Positions 1-5,581 of a stretch of 5,581 bases of DNA are shown in pieces; positions within the stretch are counted from its first letter, which is position 1; each line of letters begins with the position of its first letter. The notes below the pieces were generated by a model. It saw only the letters and a program-made list of their open reading frames with translations, did not search any database and was not told the origin of the DNA. The position numbers were made by a program, and so were the translations under genes. The stretch spans positions 1 to 5,581 of the forward strand of contig PWUB01000343.1 of assembly GCA_003563755.1 (NCBI GenBank). Direction: 5' to 3'. The stretch comes from Clostridia bacterium. Its GTDB lineage: Bacteria > Bacillota_E > SLMV01 > PUMD01.

Positions 1-111
1 CTCGGCGATCATCTCCGCCGTCCGGTTCGCACACACCACCGACGATATGACCAGCAGGTGATTCCTGATGCCTACCCGTCCATCCGGCCTGCGATACCCC
101 CAGAGAGTCAC
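1..111 (-). CDS. UxaA-family dehydratase large subunit, N-terminus only (partial)
   Basis: Only the first 37 codons lie in the window; the gene continues past the left edge. The translation contains GYRRPDGRVGIRN followed by HLLVISSVVCAN, which I recognise as the opening of the large (catalytic) subunit of the UxaA family: altronate, galactarate and related sugar-acid dehydratases, and sulfolactate sulfo-lyase. Cys27, in VVCAN, sits where the family has a conserved Cys linked to iron binding. The start is GTG at 111-109, because an in-frame TGA lies upstream (141-139) and a purine-rich GAGAGAGGGGGAGA stretch precedes it. The GTG overlaps the stop of the small-subunit gene as GTGA, so the two are probably translationally coupled and made in equal amounts. 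Family membership is firm; the substrate is unknown because specificity cannot be judged from 37 residues. Confidence 0.85.
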   Translation of the reverse strand, partial: MTLWGYRRPDGRVGIRNHLLVISSVVCANRTAEMIAE

Positions 112-401
112 CGGTCTCCCCCCTCTCTCTTCCTCAGGTCACCGCGTCCGCGGCGGCTCTCTACATTGTGAACATGCACGTGTTCCCCGCGTCGGATATC
201 ACGGGTGGCGAGGCCGATGCTCTGACCATACTTGACGACGATGTCGCCCCGCTCGATATCCAGGAGGGCGACCTTGTGACCGAAGGGAACATCTTCGACG
301 AGCTTCACCTCACCACCGCCGGGGAGCGGGACCTTCCCTCCCGCGCACAGATCCTCGACCGCCGTGGCCACGTTGTCCCTCACATCCATTACTATCAGCA
401 T
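108..401 (-). CDS. UxaA-family small subunit (SAF domain)
   Basis: This is a 97-residue protein made of one SAF domain, the fold found at the N-terminus of altronate dehydratase (UxaA) and as a separate small subunit in split members such as SuyA of sulfolactate sulfo-lyase. Diagnostic stretches are DNVATAVEDL (residues 9-18), DVPFGHKVAL (37-46), IVVKYGQSIGLATRDI (54-69) and GEHVHVHNVES (72-82). The His residues 74, 76 and 78 and the preceding Lys/Tyr region are typical of the family. I chose ATG 401-399 because a GGAGGT at 414-409 lies 7 bases upstream. A GTG at 422-420 and an ATG at 419-417 in the same frame are possible but lack an SD. It lies 17 bases after the amidohydrolase stop and overlaps the large subunit by 4 bases. 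The last 15 residues are basic and poorly conserved in appearance. It most likely forms a heteromer with the large subunit; the substrate is not deducible. Confidence 0.9.
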   Translation of the reverse strand: MLIVMDVRDNVATAVEDLCAGGKVPLPGGGEVKLVEDVPFGHKVALLDIERGDIVVKYGQSIGLATRDIRRGEHVHVHNVESRRGRGDLRKREGGDR

Positions 402-408
402 CCTCCCC

Positions 409-414
409 ACCTCC
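409..414 (-). promoter_or_regulatory. Shine-Dalgarno site deciding the SAF-subunit start
   Basis: GGAGGT on the minus strand lies 7 bases before ATG 401-399. This favours that start over the GTG at 422-420, which has no SD and overlaps the stop of the preceding gene. Confidence 0.75.
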
Positions 415-418
415 CCCA

Positions 419-2104
419 TCACCCTGCATCTCCCAACGTCAGGACGTCGGGCTCTGCGTCGAAGGCCATCCAGCCTCCCACCATGGTGGCACAGACCACC
501 GTATCCCTTATCTCCTCGGCGGGAACACCCAGGATATCGCGGTCCAGGATGACCAGGTCGGCCAGCTTCCCGGGCTCCAGCGAACCCTTTCGACCCTCCT
601 CGCCGGTCAGGTAGGCATTGTTGAGGGTCATCATGCGGAGACCTTCCTCGGCGCTTACAGTCTCCCGCTCACCCAGTTGATGACCGTTCATGCCCCGGCG
701 AGTGACCGCCGCATACAGCCCCCAGAAGGGATTGAAGTGGGCCGACGGCATGTCGCTGCTTAGGGCCACGGTCACACCCGCCTCGCGGTAGCTCCTCAGC
801 GGCAAAAAGGATTCCTGCCTGTCCGGATCCAGCAGGTCCGGGTACCCGTCAGCCTCTCCGTATATGAACGAGGGCTGCACCGCCGCGATGATCCGGGCCC
901 CGGCCATCATCTTCAGCGACCGCTCGGTCGGGTAGTAGCCGTGTATGATCTGGTGTCGGTGGGGCCTGGGATCATACCTCTGTGCCTCCCAGATCGCCTC
1001 CACGGCCATGTCCTGGGAAATATCACCCACCACGTGGATGCCCACGCTCCAGCCCGCCCTGTGGGCGGCCCACACCCAACCCTTGAGGCGGTCAGGATCC
1101 AGTCTCAGCTGCACCTCCCTCGGCTCCTCCTCACCCCGGTACGGCCACGAAAGCAGGGCCGTCTTCGAAGTCAGTCCGCCGTCGATGGCCATCTTGAGCC
1201 CACCGAGCCGGAGCCACTCGTCCCCGAACCCGGTGTGAAAGCCCATGTCGTCCAGCAGGCGGTCCATGCGCTCCTCGTCTTGCTCGAGGGGAAAACCGTG
1301 CCAGTTGGGCATGAGACACACCCGGACGGGCAGTTCTCCCCGGGAGCGCAGCCCCTGGTAGGCACGGCAGATGCCCGGAGACACCCCGGGCTCCACTATG
1401 CCCGTGATCCCCCAGCGCACGTACTCCGCCAGCGCGCGGGAAACAGACTCCTCTATTCCCTCCTCGGACCCCCCGGCATCGGCACCGAAGGCACCGGGCA
1501 TGTGGCGCCTGACCAGCAGCTTCGCGGCACCGTGCAGGACCCCCGTGGGCTCGCCGGTCTCCGGATCCCTCTCGATCCGGCCTCCGGCGGGATCCGGGGT
1601 GTCGCGGGTGATCCCCGCCGCCTCCAGGGCCCGGGAGTTCACGACACATGTTGAAAAGATCCGCTCGAGTACCACCGGGTGATCCGGTGCCGCCTCATCC
1701 AGGTCCCACCGGTTGGGCATGCGGTTCTCCCGGAACTGGGTTTCAATCCACCCACCACCCTGCAGCCAGCATCCGGGAGCCAGGGCCGTGACTCTCTCAG
1801 CGATACTCTCCTTGAGTTCCTCGATCCCGGGAATGCCGAAGGTGATCAGGCCCTCCATCAGCTGCCCGGCCTCCCACCCGTGGTTGTGAGAATCGATTAT
1901 ACCCGGTATGACGGTGCGTCCGCGGAGGTCCCGCACCTGGGTGTCCGGGCCCGCCAGGGACAGCACCTCCTCGTCGGAGCCCACCGCCATGACCCGCGTA
2001 CCAGCGACGGCCAGGGCCCGGGCTACCCTGTCGTCATCATCCACGGTATATATCCGGCCGTTTGTGAATATCCAGCTGGGCTGGACCTCCTCGATTATCC
2101 TCAC
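419..2104 (-). CDS. YtcJ-type metal-dependent amidohydrolase
   Basis: This 561-residue protein is full length for the YtcJ/NfdA branch of the amidohydrolase superfamily (usually about 530-560). These are metal-dependent hydrolases of amide-like bonds; the characterised NfdA acts on N-substituted formamides, but most members have no known substrate. The N-terminal beta-sandwich strand is WIFTNGRIYTVD (residues 11-22). The first metal motif is IDSHNH (His73, His75), preceded by the typical VIPGIID. Further expected elements are GLKMAIDGG with Lys304, GIHVVGD with His357, IIHG with His388, SSDMPSAHFNP with Asp451, and the C-terminal GSLEPGKLADLVILD (508-522). The start is GTG 2104-2102: a GGAGGAGGT lies 6 bases upstream, and the first TNGRI strand follows closely. 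The open frame continues 292 codons further upstream, but that part is antisense to the deacylase gene. No signal peptide is visible, so it is probably cytoplasmic. It leads an operon with the UxaA-type subunits, which suggests it releases or processes a precursor of the hydroxy acid they use (inference). Confidence 0.93.
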   Translation of the reverse strand: MRIIEEVQPSWIFTNGRIYTVDDDDRVARALAVAGTRVMAVGSDEEVLSLAGPDTQVRDLRGRTVIPGIIDSHNHGWEAGQLMEGLITFGIPGIEELKESIAERVTALAPGCWLQGGGWIETQFRENRMPNRWDLDEAAPDHPVVLERIFSTCVVNSRALEAAGITRDTPDPAGGRIERDPETGEPTGVLHGAAKLLVRRHMPGAFGADAGGSEEGIEESVSRALAEYVRWGITGIVEPGVSPGICRAYQGLRSRGELPVRVCLMPNWHGFPLEQDEERMDRLLDDMGFHTGFGDEWLRLGGLKMAIDGGLTSKTALLSWPYRGEEEPREVQLRLDPDRLKGWVWAAHRAGWSVGIHVVGDISQDMAVEAIWEAQRYDPRPHRHQIIHGYYPTERSLKMMAGARIIAAVQPSFIYGEADGYPDLLDPDRQESFLPLRSYREAGVTVALSSDMPSAHFNPFWGLYAAVTRRGMNGHQLGERETVSAEEGLRMMTLNNAYLTGEEGRKGSLEPGKLADLVILDRDILGVPAEEIRDTVVCATMVGGWMAFDAEPDVLTLGDAG

Positions 2105-2110
2105 CTGTGA

Positions 2111-2119
2111 ACCTCCTCC
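2111..2119 (-). promoter_or_regulatory. Shine-Dalgarno site deciding the YtcJ-type gene start
   Basis: GGAGGAGGT on the minus strand ends 6 bases before GTG 2104-2102. It fixes the start of the amidohydrolase and shows that the long in-frame extension further upstream is not translated. Confidence 0.8.
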
Positions 2120-2254
2120 GTCAAGTCTGATTATCCAGTTGAGGGATTCAAGCAACCACCCCGGGATACCTGCCTGCCTCCATGGGGCATCGACGACGGG
2201 GAAGGATTCGGAGGCGGCCGTGCGGAATTGAACGGAGTGTGCAGGCATCTCGAC

Positions 2255-2259
2255 AGGAG
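2255..2259 (+). promoter_or_regulatory. Shine-Dalgarno site supporting a TTG start for the deacylase
   Basis: AGGAG lies 8 bases before TTG 2268-2270. The alternative GTG at 2259-2261 overlaps this site and has no SD of its own. Starting at TTG gives an N-terminus reading (M)YEILIQGGMILDGTG, which matches the usual length before the first strand in this family. Confidence 0.65.
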
Positions 2260-2267
2260 TGAGAACG

Positions 2268-3857
2268 TTGTACGAGATATTGATCCAGGGCGGCATGATA
2301 CTTGACGGCACGGGCAACCCCTGGTACCGCGGAGACGTGGGCATTTCCGGCGGCAGGATCACCGCCGTCGGCAGAATCGGCGAGACAGAGGCCCAGGAGA
2401 CCGTGAACGCCCGGGGACTGGCGGTCTGCCCGGGGTTCATCGACATGCACAGCCACTCCGACCTGGACCTGGTGGTAAATCCCCTGGCCGAGCCAAAGAT
2501 CCGCCAGGGTGTCACCACGGAACTCATCGGCCAGGACGGAGTCGGCCCGGCCCCCATACGGCCCGGTATGAAAGCCTCCTGGAAGCGGACCATATCGGGA
2601 ATCACCGGCCACGGAAACCTGGAGTGGGAATGGGACAGTTTCTCTTCGTACCTCGACCGCCTCGACTCCGCTGCCACGGCGGTGAACGTGGCGTAGCTGT
2701 TGCCCCAGGGCAACATCAGGCTGTCTGTCGCCGGCGTGGACCCCGGAGAGCTCACCCCCGGGCAGCTGGCACAGGCACGCTCCGGAGTCGAGGAGGCGAT
2801 GGCCGACGGCGCCTTCGGCCTCTCCACGGGCCTCATATACGTGCCCTGCATGTATTCGACCACCGATGAGCTGACCGCCCTCTGCGAAGTCATGCAGGGG
2901 AGCGGCCGCCCCCTGGTCATCCACGTGCGAAACGAGGGCAGCCTGCTCCTCGAGTCCCTGCAGGAAGCGGCCCTGATCACCTCGGAGGCCGGAGTGCCCC
3001 TTCACATATCCCATTTCAAGGCCTCGGGCAGGCCCAACTGGGACAAGGTCCCCTCGGCCCTGGCCTTTCTCGAGGAGCGCCGCGCGGAGGGACAGGACGT
3101 GACTTTCGACCAGTACCCCTACACGGCGGGATCCACCACCATGCTGGCTCTTCTCCCTCCGTGGATGCTTCAGGGCGGTCCCGACCAGCTCAGGACCAGA
3201 CTGCAGGATCCGGACCTTCGCGAGCGGGCGAGGCAACAGATCGAGGAGGGCCACCAGGCCCTGGGCTGGGACAACATGGCACACAACGCGGGATGGGACG
3301 GCATCCTGGTCACGGCGGTGGCGAGTGAGGCGAACGGACCCCTGGAGGGCAGGACCGTCACCAAGATCGCCGAACTCCGCGGCACCCCGCCGGCGGAGGC
3401 GGTGTTCGATCTCCTATACGAGGAAGATGGCTCGGTGAGCATGGTCATCTTCAGCATGTGCGAGGAGAACGTGCGCCGCATCATGCAGCACCCGTACCAC
3501 ATGGTGGGGACCGACGGACTCATGGGAGGAAAGCCCCATCCGCGCATGGGTGGAACATACCCCCGCATACTGGGACGGTACGTTCGCGAGGAGGGGGTTC
3601 TCACCCTGCCCGACGCCGTGCGCAGGATGACCTCTCTGCCGGCCCAGAGGCTGGGACTGAGGGACCGCGGCCTGGTGCGGGAGGGCCACTGGGCGGACCT
3701 GGTGGTATTCGATCCAGACTCCGTCATCGACGGCAACAGCTACGCCGACCCCCTGAGGCCCCCGGAGGGCATACACCACGTGCTGGTGAACGGCACCCCC
3801 GTGCTGAGGGGCGGAGAACTCACCGGTCAACGTCCCGGGAGGATTCTGCGCGCCTGA
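2268..3857 (+). CDS. N-acyl-D-amino-acid deacylase family protein, interrupted by an in-frame TAG at codon 143
   Basis: The reading frame is 530 codons with one internal TAG (2694-2696). Family members hydrolyse N-acyl-D-amino acids to a D-amino acid and a fatty or acetic acid, using Zn in a TIM barrel flanked by a beta-sandwich. Before the TAG are ILDGTGNPWYRGDVGI (residues 11-26), PGFIDMHSHSD with His61 and His63, and GVTTELIGQDGVGPAP (81-96). After it come GAFGLSTGLIYVP, HVRNEG with His219, SHFKASGRPNW with His249 and Lys251, GTDGLMGGKPHPR with Asp416, and the C-terminal GHWADLVVFDPDSVIDG. Everything past the stop still looks conserved, with no frameshift, so any inactivation is recent, or the TAG is read through. 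The fragments could not work separately: the first has only part of the metal site, the second lacks HxH. Asp90 replaces the Cys usual in characterised D-aminoacylases. It is the first gene of the plus-strand operon. Family call is firm; whether it makes a full protein is open. Confidence 0.8.
2694..2696 (+). other. In-frame TAG within the deacylase gene
   Basis: The codons around it read GCG TAG CTG TTG CCC, translating as NVA-stop-LLPQGNIRL. In this family an NVA-x-L-hydrophobic stretch leads into the next conserved block, so the TAG replaces a single residue, not a missing segment. One base change would give Tyr, Gln, Lys, Glu, Trp, Ser or Leu. Possible explanations are a recent nonsense mutation, a sequencing or assembly error, suppression or readthrough, or pyrrolysine. 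The sequence alone does not decide. TAG is also used as the apparently genuine stop at 5243-5245, which argues against genome-wide reassignment. Confidence 0.95.
2698..2715 (+). other. Stem-loop immediately downstream of the in-frame TAG
   Basis: TGTTGCC (2698-2704) pairs perfectly with GGCAACA (2709-2715) around a CCAG loop. The stem begins one base after the TAG. It lies inside coding sequence for LLPQGNI, so it may be a chance product of codon use. Its position is where structures that modulate stop-codon readthrough or UAG recoding are found. Confidence 0.5.
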
Positions 3858-3889
3858 CATGTGATCAACCCGCGAGGATTCGCGAGCAG

Positions 3890-3897
3890 AAGGAGGT
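3890..3897 (+). promoter_or_regulatory. Shine-Dalgarno site deciding the ferredoxin-like gene start
   Basis: AAGGAGGT lies 8 bases before ATG 3906-3908. It selects this ATG over the in-frame GTG at 3861, which would add 15 unconserved residues and has no SD. Confidence 0.85.
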
Positions 3898-3905
3898 CAG
3901 GACAT

Positions 3906-4634
3906 ATGGTTGTGCTGATATCGGAAAAACTGTGCGCCGGCTGCGGGGAGTGCGTCCCGTACTGTGTAGTGGGGGCTCTCTCGGTGGCCGACGGCACGGC
4001 GGTCGTTGACGAGGACCGCTGCGTGGAGTGCCACCTGTGTGTCAGGTTTGACGTCTGTCCCGTGGGGGCGATCAGCTCCGAGGAGGACGATCATCCCCGG
4101 AGCGTGCGCCGGATAAGCGATCCCACCCTAATCAAGGCCACGGGGATCCCGGGCCGCGGTACGGAGGAGGTCAAGACCAACGACGTGACGGGCCGCGTGG
4201 GCAGGGGGCAGCTGGGATTCTGCATCGAGCTGGGCAGGCCGGGAGTGTCGACGTCCCTGGCCGACCTCGAGAAGGTGACGGCGGCCCTGGTCGAGCTGGG
4301 AATCACCTTCCAGAGAGACAACCCGACGACCAGCTTCCTCGCTAATCCCCAGCGGGGCCTGGTAGACGAGGAGTTGAAAAAGGAGAGGGTCCTCTCCCTC
4401 ATCGTGGAGTTCGTGACCGGCGTGGAGATGCTCGAGCCCGTGATCTCCAGGCTGCGCGAGGCGGCCGAGCAGGTGGACACTGTCTTCAGCGTGGGGCTCA
4501 TCACCCGGGTCGATGACGACGGATCCATCCCCGTCTTGAAAGACCTCGAGGACCTGGGCATCCCCGCGAGGGGCAACAGCAAGGTCAACCTGGGACTCGG
4601 CAGACCGCTGTTTGGAGAGGGGAGCGGATCATGA
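3906..4634 (+). CDS. Two-[4Fe-4S] ferredoxin-like protein with an unrecognised C-terminal domain
   Basis: This 242-residue protein starts with a bacterial-type 2x[4Fe-4S] ferredoxin module. Cluster I is C10-x2-C13-x2-C16-x3-C20 and cluster II is C39-x2-C42-x2-C45-x5-C51-Pro. The second has two extra residues before the last Cys, and Cys20 is followed by Val instead of the usual Pro. Residues from about 65 form a separate domain with motifs GIPGRGTEEVKTNDVTGR (residues 80-97), IELGRPGVSTSLADLEKVT and a C-terminal KVNLGLGRPLF. A predicted helix-rich stretch near the middle contains VLSLIVEFVTGVEMLEPVI. I do not know this domain with certainty; from memory it resembles part of proteins annotated as 6-hydroxynicotinate reductase (ferredoxin-dependent), which I hold only weakly. 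No membrane segment or signal peptide is seen, so it should be a cytoplasmic electron-transfer or redox subunit. It starts 48 bases after the deacylase stop, and its stop overlaps the next start as ATGA. Confidence 0.88.
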   Translation: MVVLISEKLCAGCGECVPYCVVGALSVADGTAVVDEDRCVECHLCVRFDVCPVGAISSEEDDHPRSVRRISDPTLIKATGIPGRGTEEVKTNDVTGRVGRGQLGFCIELGRPGVSTSLADLEKVTAALVELGITFQRDNPTTSFLANPQRGLVDEELKKERVLSLIVEFVTGVEMLEPVISRLREAAEQVDTVFSVGLITRVDDDGSIPVLKDLEDLGIPARGNSKVNLGLGRPLFGEGSGS

Positions 4635-5245
4635 CACACACCCTGCACCGGACCGGCGATAGAGAATCACTCAGCGGCGACTACGTCTGGCAGGTGTACC
4701 CCTCCAGGGGCATCAACGATGACAACCTGCCGGAGAAATACGGGAAGGTGATCGACCTGGTGGTGTCCCTGGGATCGAGAAACTGGGGTGATGTCGGCAC
4801 CGGCTCGGCCCGGTCCACCCCCGTCGAACTCATCCGCGACAACCTCCGCAAGACCTCGCGACTGAGAGGCGTTTTCACGAGCACAGAACAGGTGTCGGAG
4901 TTCATACGGGAGATGAAGAAGCTCGACCTGGGACTCTCCGTCATCATCAGCGGCCTGACCGACCACATTTTCGAGGCCTGCGCAGGTGAGGACATCACCC
5001 CCCATTCCGTCAACCTGTCCCTGGGTGTCTGGGGCAGGACCGAACTGCTCCCCGCGGAGGATGTGCTGGAGGTCACCACCATGTGCGGTCACCACCAGGT
5101 ATCCGCGAACCTGGTCGAGGAGATGAAGGCGGCCATGGATGAAGGCAGGATGACCGCCGAGGAGGCCGCCGAGAAGATGACCACCCTCTGCCCCTGCGGG
5201 GTCTTCAACACTGAACGGGCGGTGGAGATCCTGCGCAGGAAATAG
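4631..5245 (+). CDS. Uncharacterised Cys-motif protein, probable partner subunit of the ferredoxin-like protein
   Basis: This 204-residue soluble protein has no family that I can name confidently. Visible features are a central conserved-looking stretch VSLGSRNWGDVGTGSARSTP (residues 45-64), and four Cys: Cys117, Cys152 in MCGHH (151-155), and Cys187/Cys189 in LCPCGVFNTERA (186-197). The MCGHH and CPCG groups could bind metal or a cluster, or be redox thiols. A helical linker rich in Glu, Ala and Met (about 161-184) lies between them. The start is ATG 4631: GGGGAG lies 6 bases upstream, and the ATG overlaps the previous stop by 4 bases. The tight coupling to the ferredoxin-like gene suggests two subunits of one enzyme, with electrons arriving through the 2x[4Fe-4S] protein (inference). 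It ends in TAG, followed closely by a hairpin, so this TAG looks like a true stop. Confidence 0.85.
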   Translation: MTHTLHRTGDRESLSGDYVWQVYPSRGINDDNLPEKYGKVIDLVVSLGSRNWGDVGTGSARSTPVELIRDNLRKTSRLRGVFTSTEQVSEFIREMKKLDLGLSVIISGLTDHIFEACAGEDITPHSVNLSLGVWGRTELLPAEDVLEVTTMCGHHQVSANLVEEMKAAMDEGRMTAEEAAEKMTTLCPCGVFNTERAVEILRRK

Positions 5246-5253
5246 CGAACCGA

Positions 5254-5291
5254 GGGAAGAGCCGGTCGCCATGCTGCCCTCCGGCTCTCCC
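5254..5291 (+). terminator. GC-rich hairpin after the ferredoxin-partner gene
   Basis: AGAGCCGG (5258-5265) pairs with CCGGCTCT (5281-5288) around a 15-base loop. With one bulged A (5257) the stem extends by GGG (5254-5256) and CCC (5289-5291). It starts 8 bases after the TAG and lies between two convergent genes, which suits transcription termination. There is no T-tract on either side, so it may be a weak or non-canonical terminator, or a 3'-end stabilising structure. Confidence 0.5.
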
Positions 5292-5333
5292 CTGGACGTG
5301 CCAGCTCCGTGTGCGGGCCGCCGCCGGGGTCCC

Positions 5334-5492
5334 TCAGTCCCCTTCTTTCTTCAGCCCGACCAGGAACGCCGTCACGATGCCTAAGACGGCGAAGATGCCC
5401 CCGATGCCCGATGGACCGTCCCAGGCAACTTCCAGGTAAAGCCCGAACAATATGGAGCTCACAGCGAGCATCATCAACCGGATATCCTGCAT
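5334..5492 (-). CDS. Small two-helix membrane protein, unknown function
   Basis: This 52-residue hydrophobic protein starts MQDIRLMMLAV. Two likely membrane segments are residues 6-22 (LMMLAVSSILFGLYLEV) and 29-47 (GIGGIFAVLGIVTAFLVGL), joined by a short AWDGPS turn and followed by the charged tail KKEGD. I chose ATG 5492-5490 because GGGAAGG lies 8 bases upstream. An in-frame ATG at 5546 would add 18 low-complexity residues (Ser, Gly and Arg rich) that do not look like protein. It converges on the ferredoxin operon with the hairpin between them. I recognise no family. Small proteins of this shape are common in Gram-positive and related bacteria and are rarely characterised. The coding call rests on the coherent hydrophobic pattern, the SD and the charged C-terminus. 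Confidence 0.6.
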   Translation of the reverse strand: MQDIRLMMLAVSSILFGLYLEVAWDGPSGIGGIFAVLGIVTAFLVGLKKEGD

Positions 5493-5581
5493 TGATCGAT
5501 CCTTCCCTTCCCCCCGCCCTGACGACGATGTGCCTCTGCTGCTCATTTCTTCGCTACTGCTGCCCGTAAAGCCTTCACCGC

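Larger units (their letters stand above)
2105..2267. promoter_or_regulatory. Divergent intergenic region between the two operons
   Basis: This 163-base gap separates two divergently read amidohydrolase genes and should carry promoters for both. On the minus strand GATAAT (2135-2130) would make a good -10 box, giving a short leader of about 19 bases before the GTG. The hexamer at 17-base spacing (TGGTTG, 2158-2153) is a poor -35. On the plus strand I see no convincing pair. TTGA/TCAA words recur between 2121 and 2151, with a small inverted pair TTGA-GGGAT-TCAA at 2139-2151. This could be an operator for a local regulator but is short enough to be chance. The region's role is inferred from gene layout; the boxes are weak. 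Confidence 0.35.

Noticed and set aside
168..614. 148-codon plus-strand open frame
   Set aside because: It is antisense to the SAF-domain gene and the end of the YtcJ-type gene, with no coding character.
941..1654. 237-codon plus-strand open frame
   Set aside because: It lies wholly antisense to well-conserved YtcJ-type sequence and its translation is rich in Pro, Arg and His without domain pattern.
2130..2158. Sigma-70 promoter for the minus-strand operon as a firm call
   Set aside because: GATAAT is a good -10, but the -35 at 17-base spacing matches poorly; kept only as a note in the intergenic region.
2105..2980. Minus-strand frame open for 292 codons upstream of the YtcJ-type start
   Set aside because: It is antisense to conserved deacylase sequence, has no family-like pattern, and a strong SD with GTG marks the real start at 2104.
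2148..3284. 378-codon minus-strand open frame
   Set aside because: It is a shadow of the deacylase gene on the other strand; its translation is low-complexity and shows no motifs. Long antisense frames are expected in GC-rich DNA.
2700..3857. Separate gene starting just after the in-frame TAG (TTG at 2700)
   Set aside because: There is no SD before it, and the product would begin inside the barrel without the HxH metal motif. The next ATG with AGGAGG (2799) has a spacing of only 2 bases.
3861..3905. GTG at 3861 as the start of the ferredoxin-like gene
   Set aside because: It would add 15 basic, unconserved residues and has no SD, while ATG 3906 has a perfect one.
5243..5569. TAG at 5243-5245 as a second readthrough codon leading into the open frame up to 5569
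   Set aside because: The extension is low-complexity, crosses the hairpin, and is antisense to the small membrane protein gene; this TAG looks like a real stop.

Overview
The window is a GC-rich stretch of bacterial DNA, roughly 60-65% G+C by eye. It is densely packed, with strong Shine-Dalgarno (SD) sequences and many GTG/TTG starts and 4-base stop/start overlaps. A two-cluster ferredoxin-like protein and a UxaA-type (Fe-dependent) dehydratase point to an anaerobe that lives on organic acids or amino acids. A Firmicutes, Synergistota or anaerobic actinobacterial lineage would fit, but nothing here fixes the taxon. No rRNA, tRNA, insertion sequence or CRISPR array is visible.

Left half, minus strand (transcribed right to left): a YtcJ-type amidohydrolase (2104 to 419), then a small SAF-domain protein (401 to 108), then the first 37 codons of the matching UxaA-type large subunit, which runs off the left edge (111 to 1). 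The last two overlap by the 4 bases GTGA, so this is a tight operon: a metal-dependent hydrolase followed by a two-subunit sugar-acid or hydroxy-acid dehydratase/lyase.

Centre: a 163-base divergent intergenic region (2105-2267) separates that operon from a plus-strand operon. The first plus-strand gene is an N-acyl-D-amino-acid deacylase family enzyme (2268-3857). It is intact from end to end in one frame except for a single in-frame TAG at codon 143 (2694-2696), which is followed after one base by a perfect 7-bp stem-loop. In the same protein the usual metal-bridging Cys position is Asp.

Right half, plus strand: a 242-residue protein with two N-terminal [4Fe-4S] motifs and an unrecognised C-terminal domain (3906-4634) overlaps by ATGA with a 204-residue protein carrying conserved-looking Cys motifs (4631-5245). 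They look like two subunits of one ferredoxin-linked redox enzyme; I could not name it with certainty. A GC-rich hairpin follows, then a convergent minus-strand gene for a 52-residue two-helix membrane protein (5492 to 5334).

Taken together, the locus looks catabolic. Two different amidohydrolases open amide or N-acyl bonds, a UxaA-type enzyme eliminates water (or another group) from a hydroxy acid, and a ferredoxin-linked pair does a redox step. The substrate cannot be read from the sequence. The most notable points are the TAG inside the deacylase and the uncharacterised Fe-S pair.
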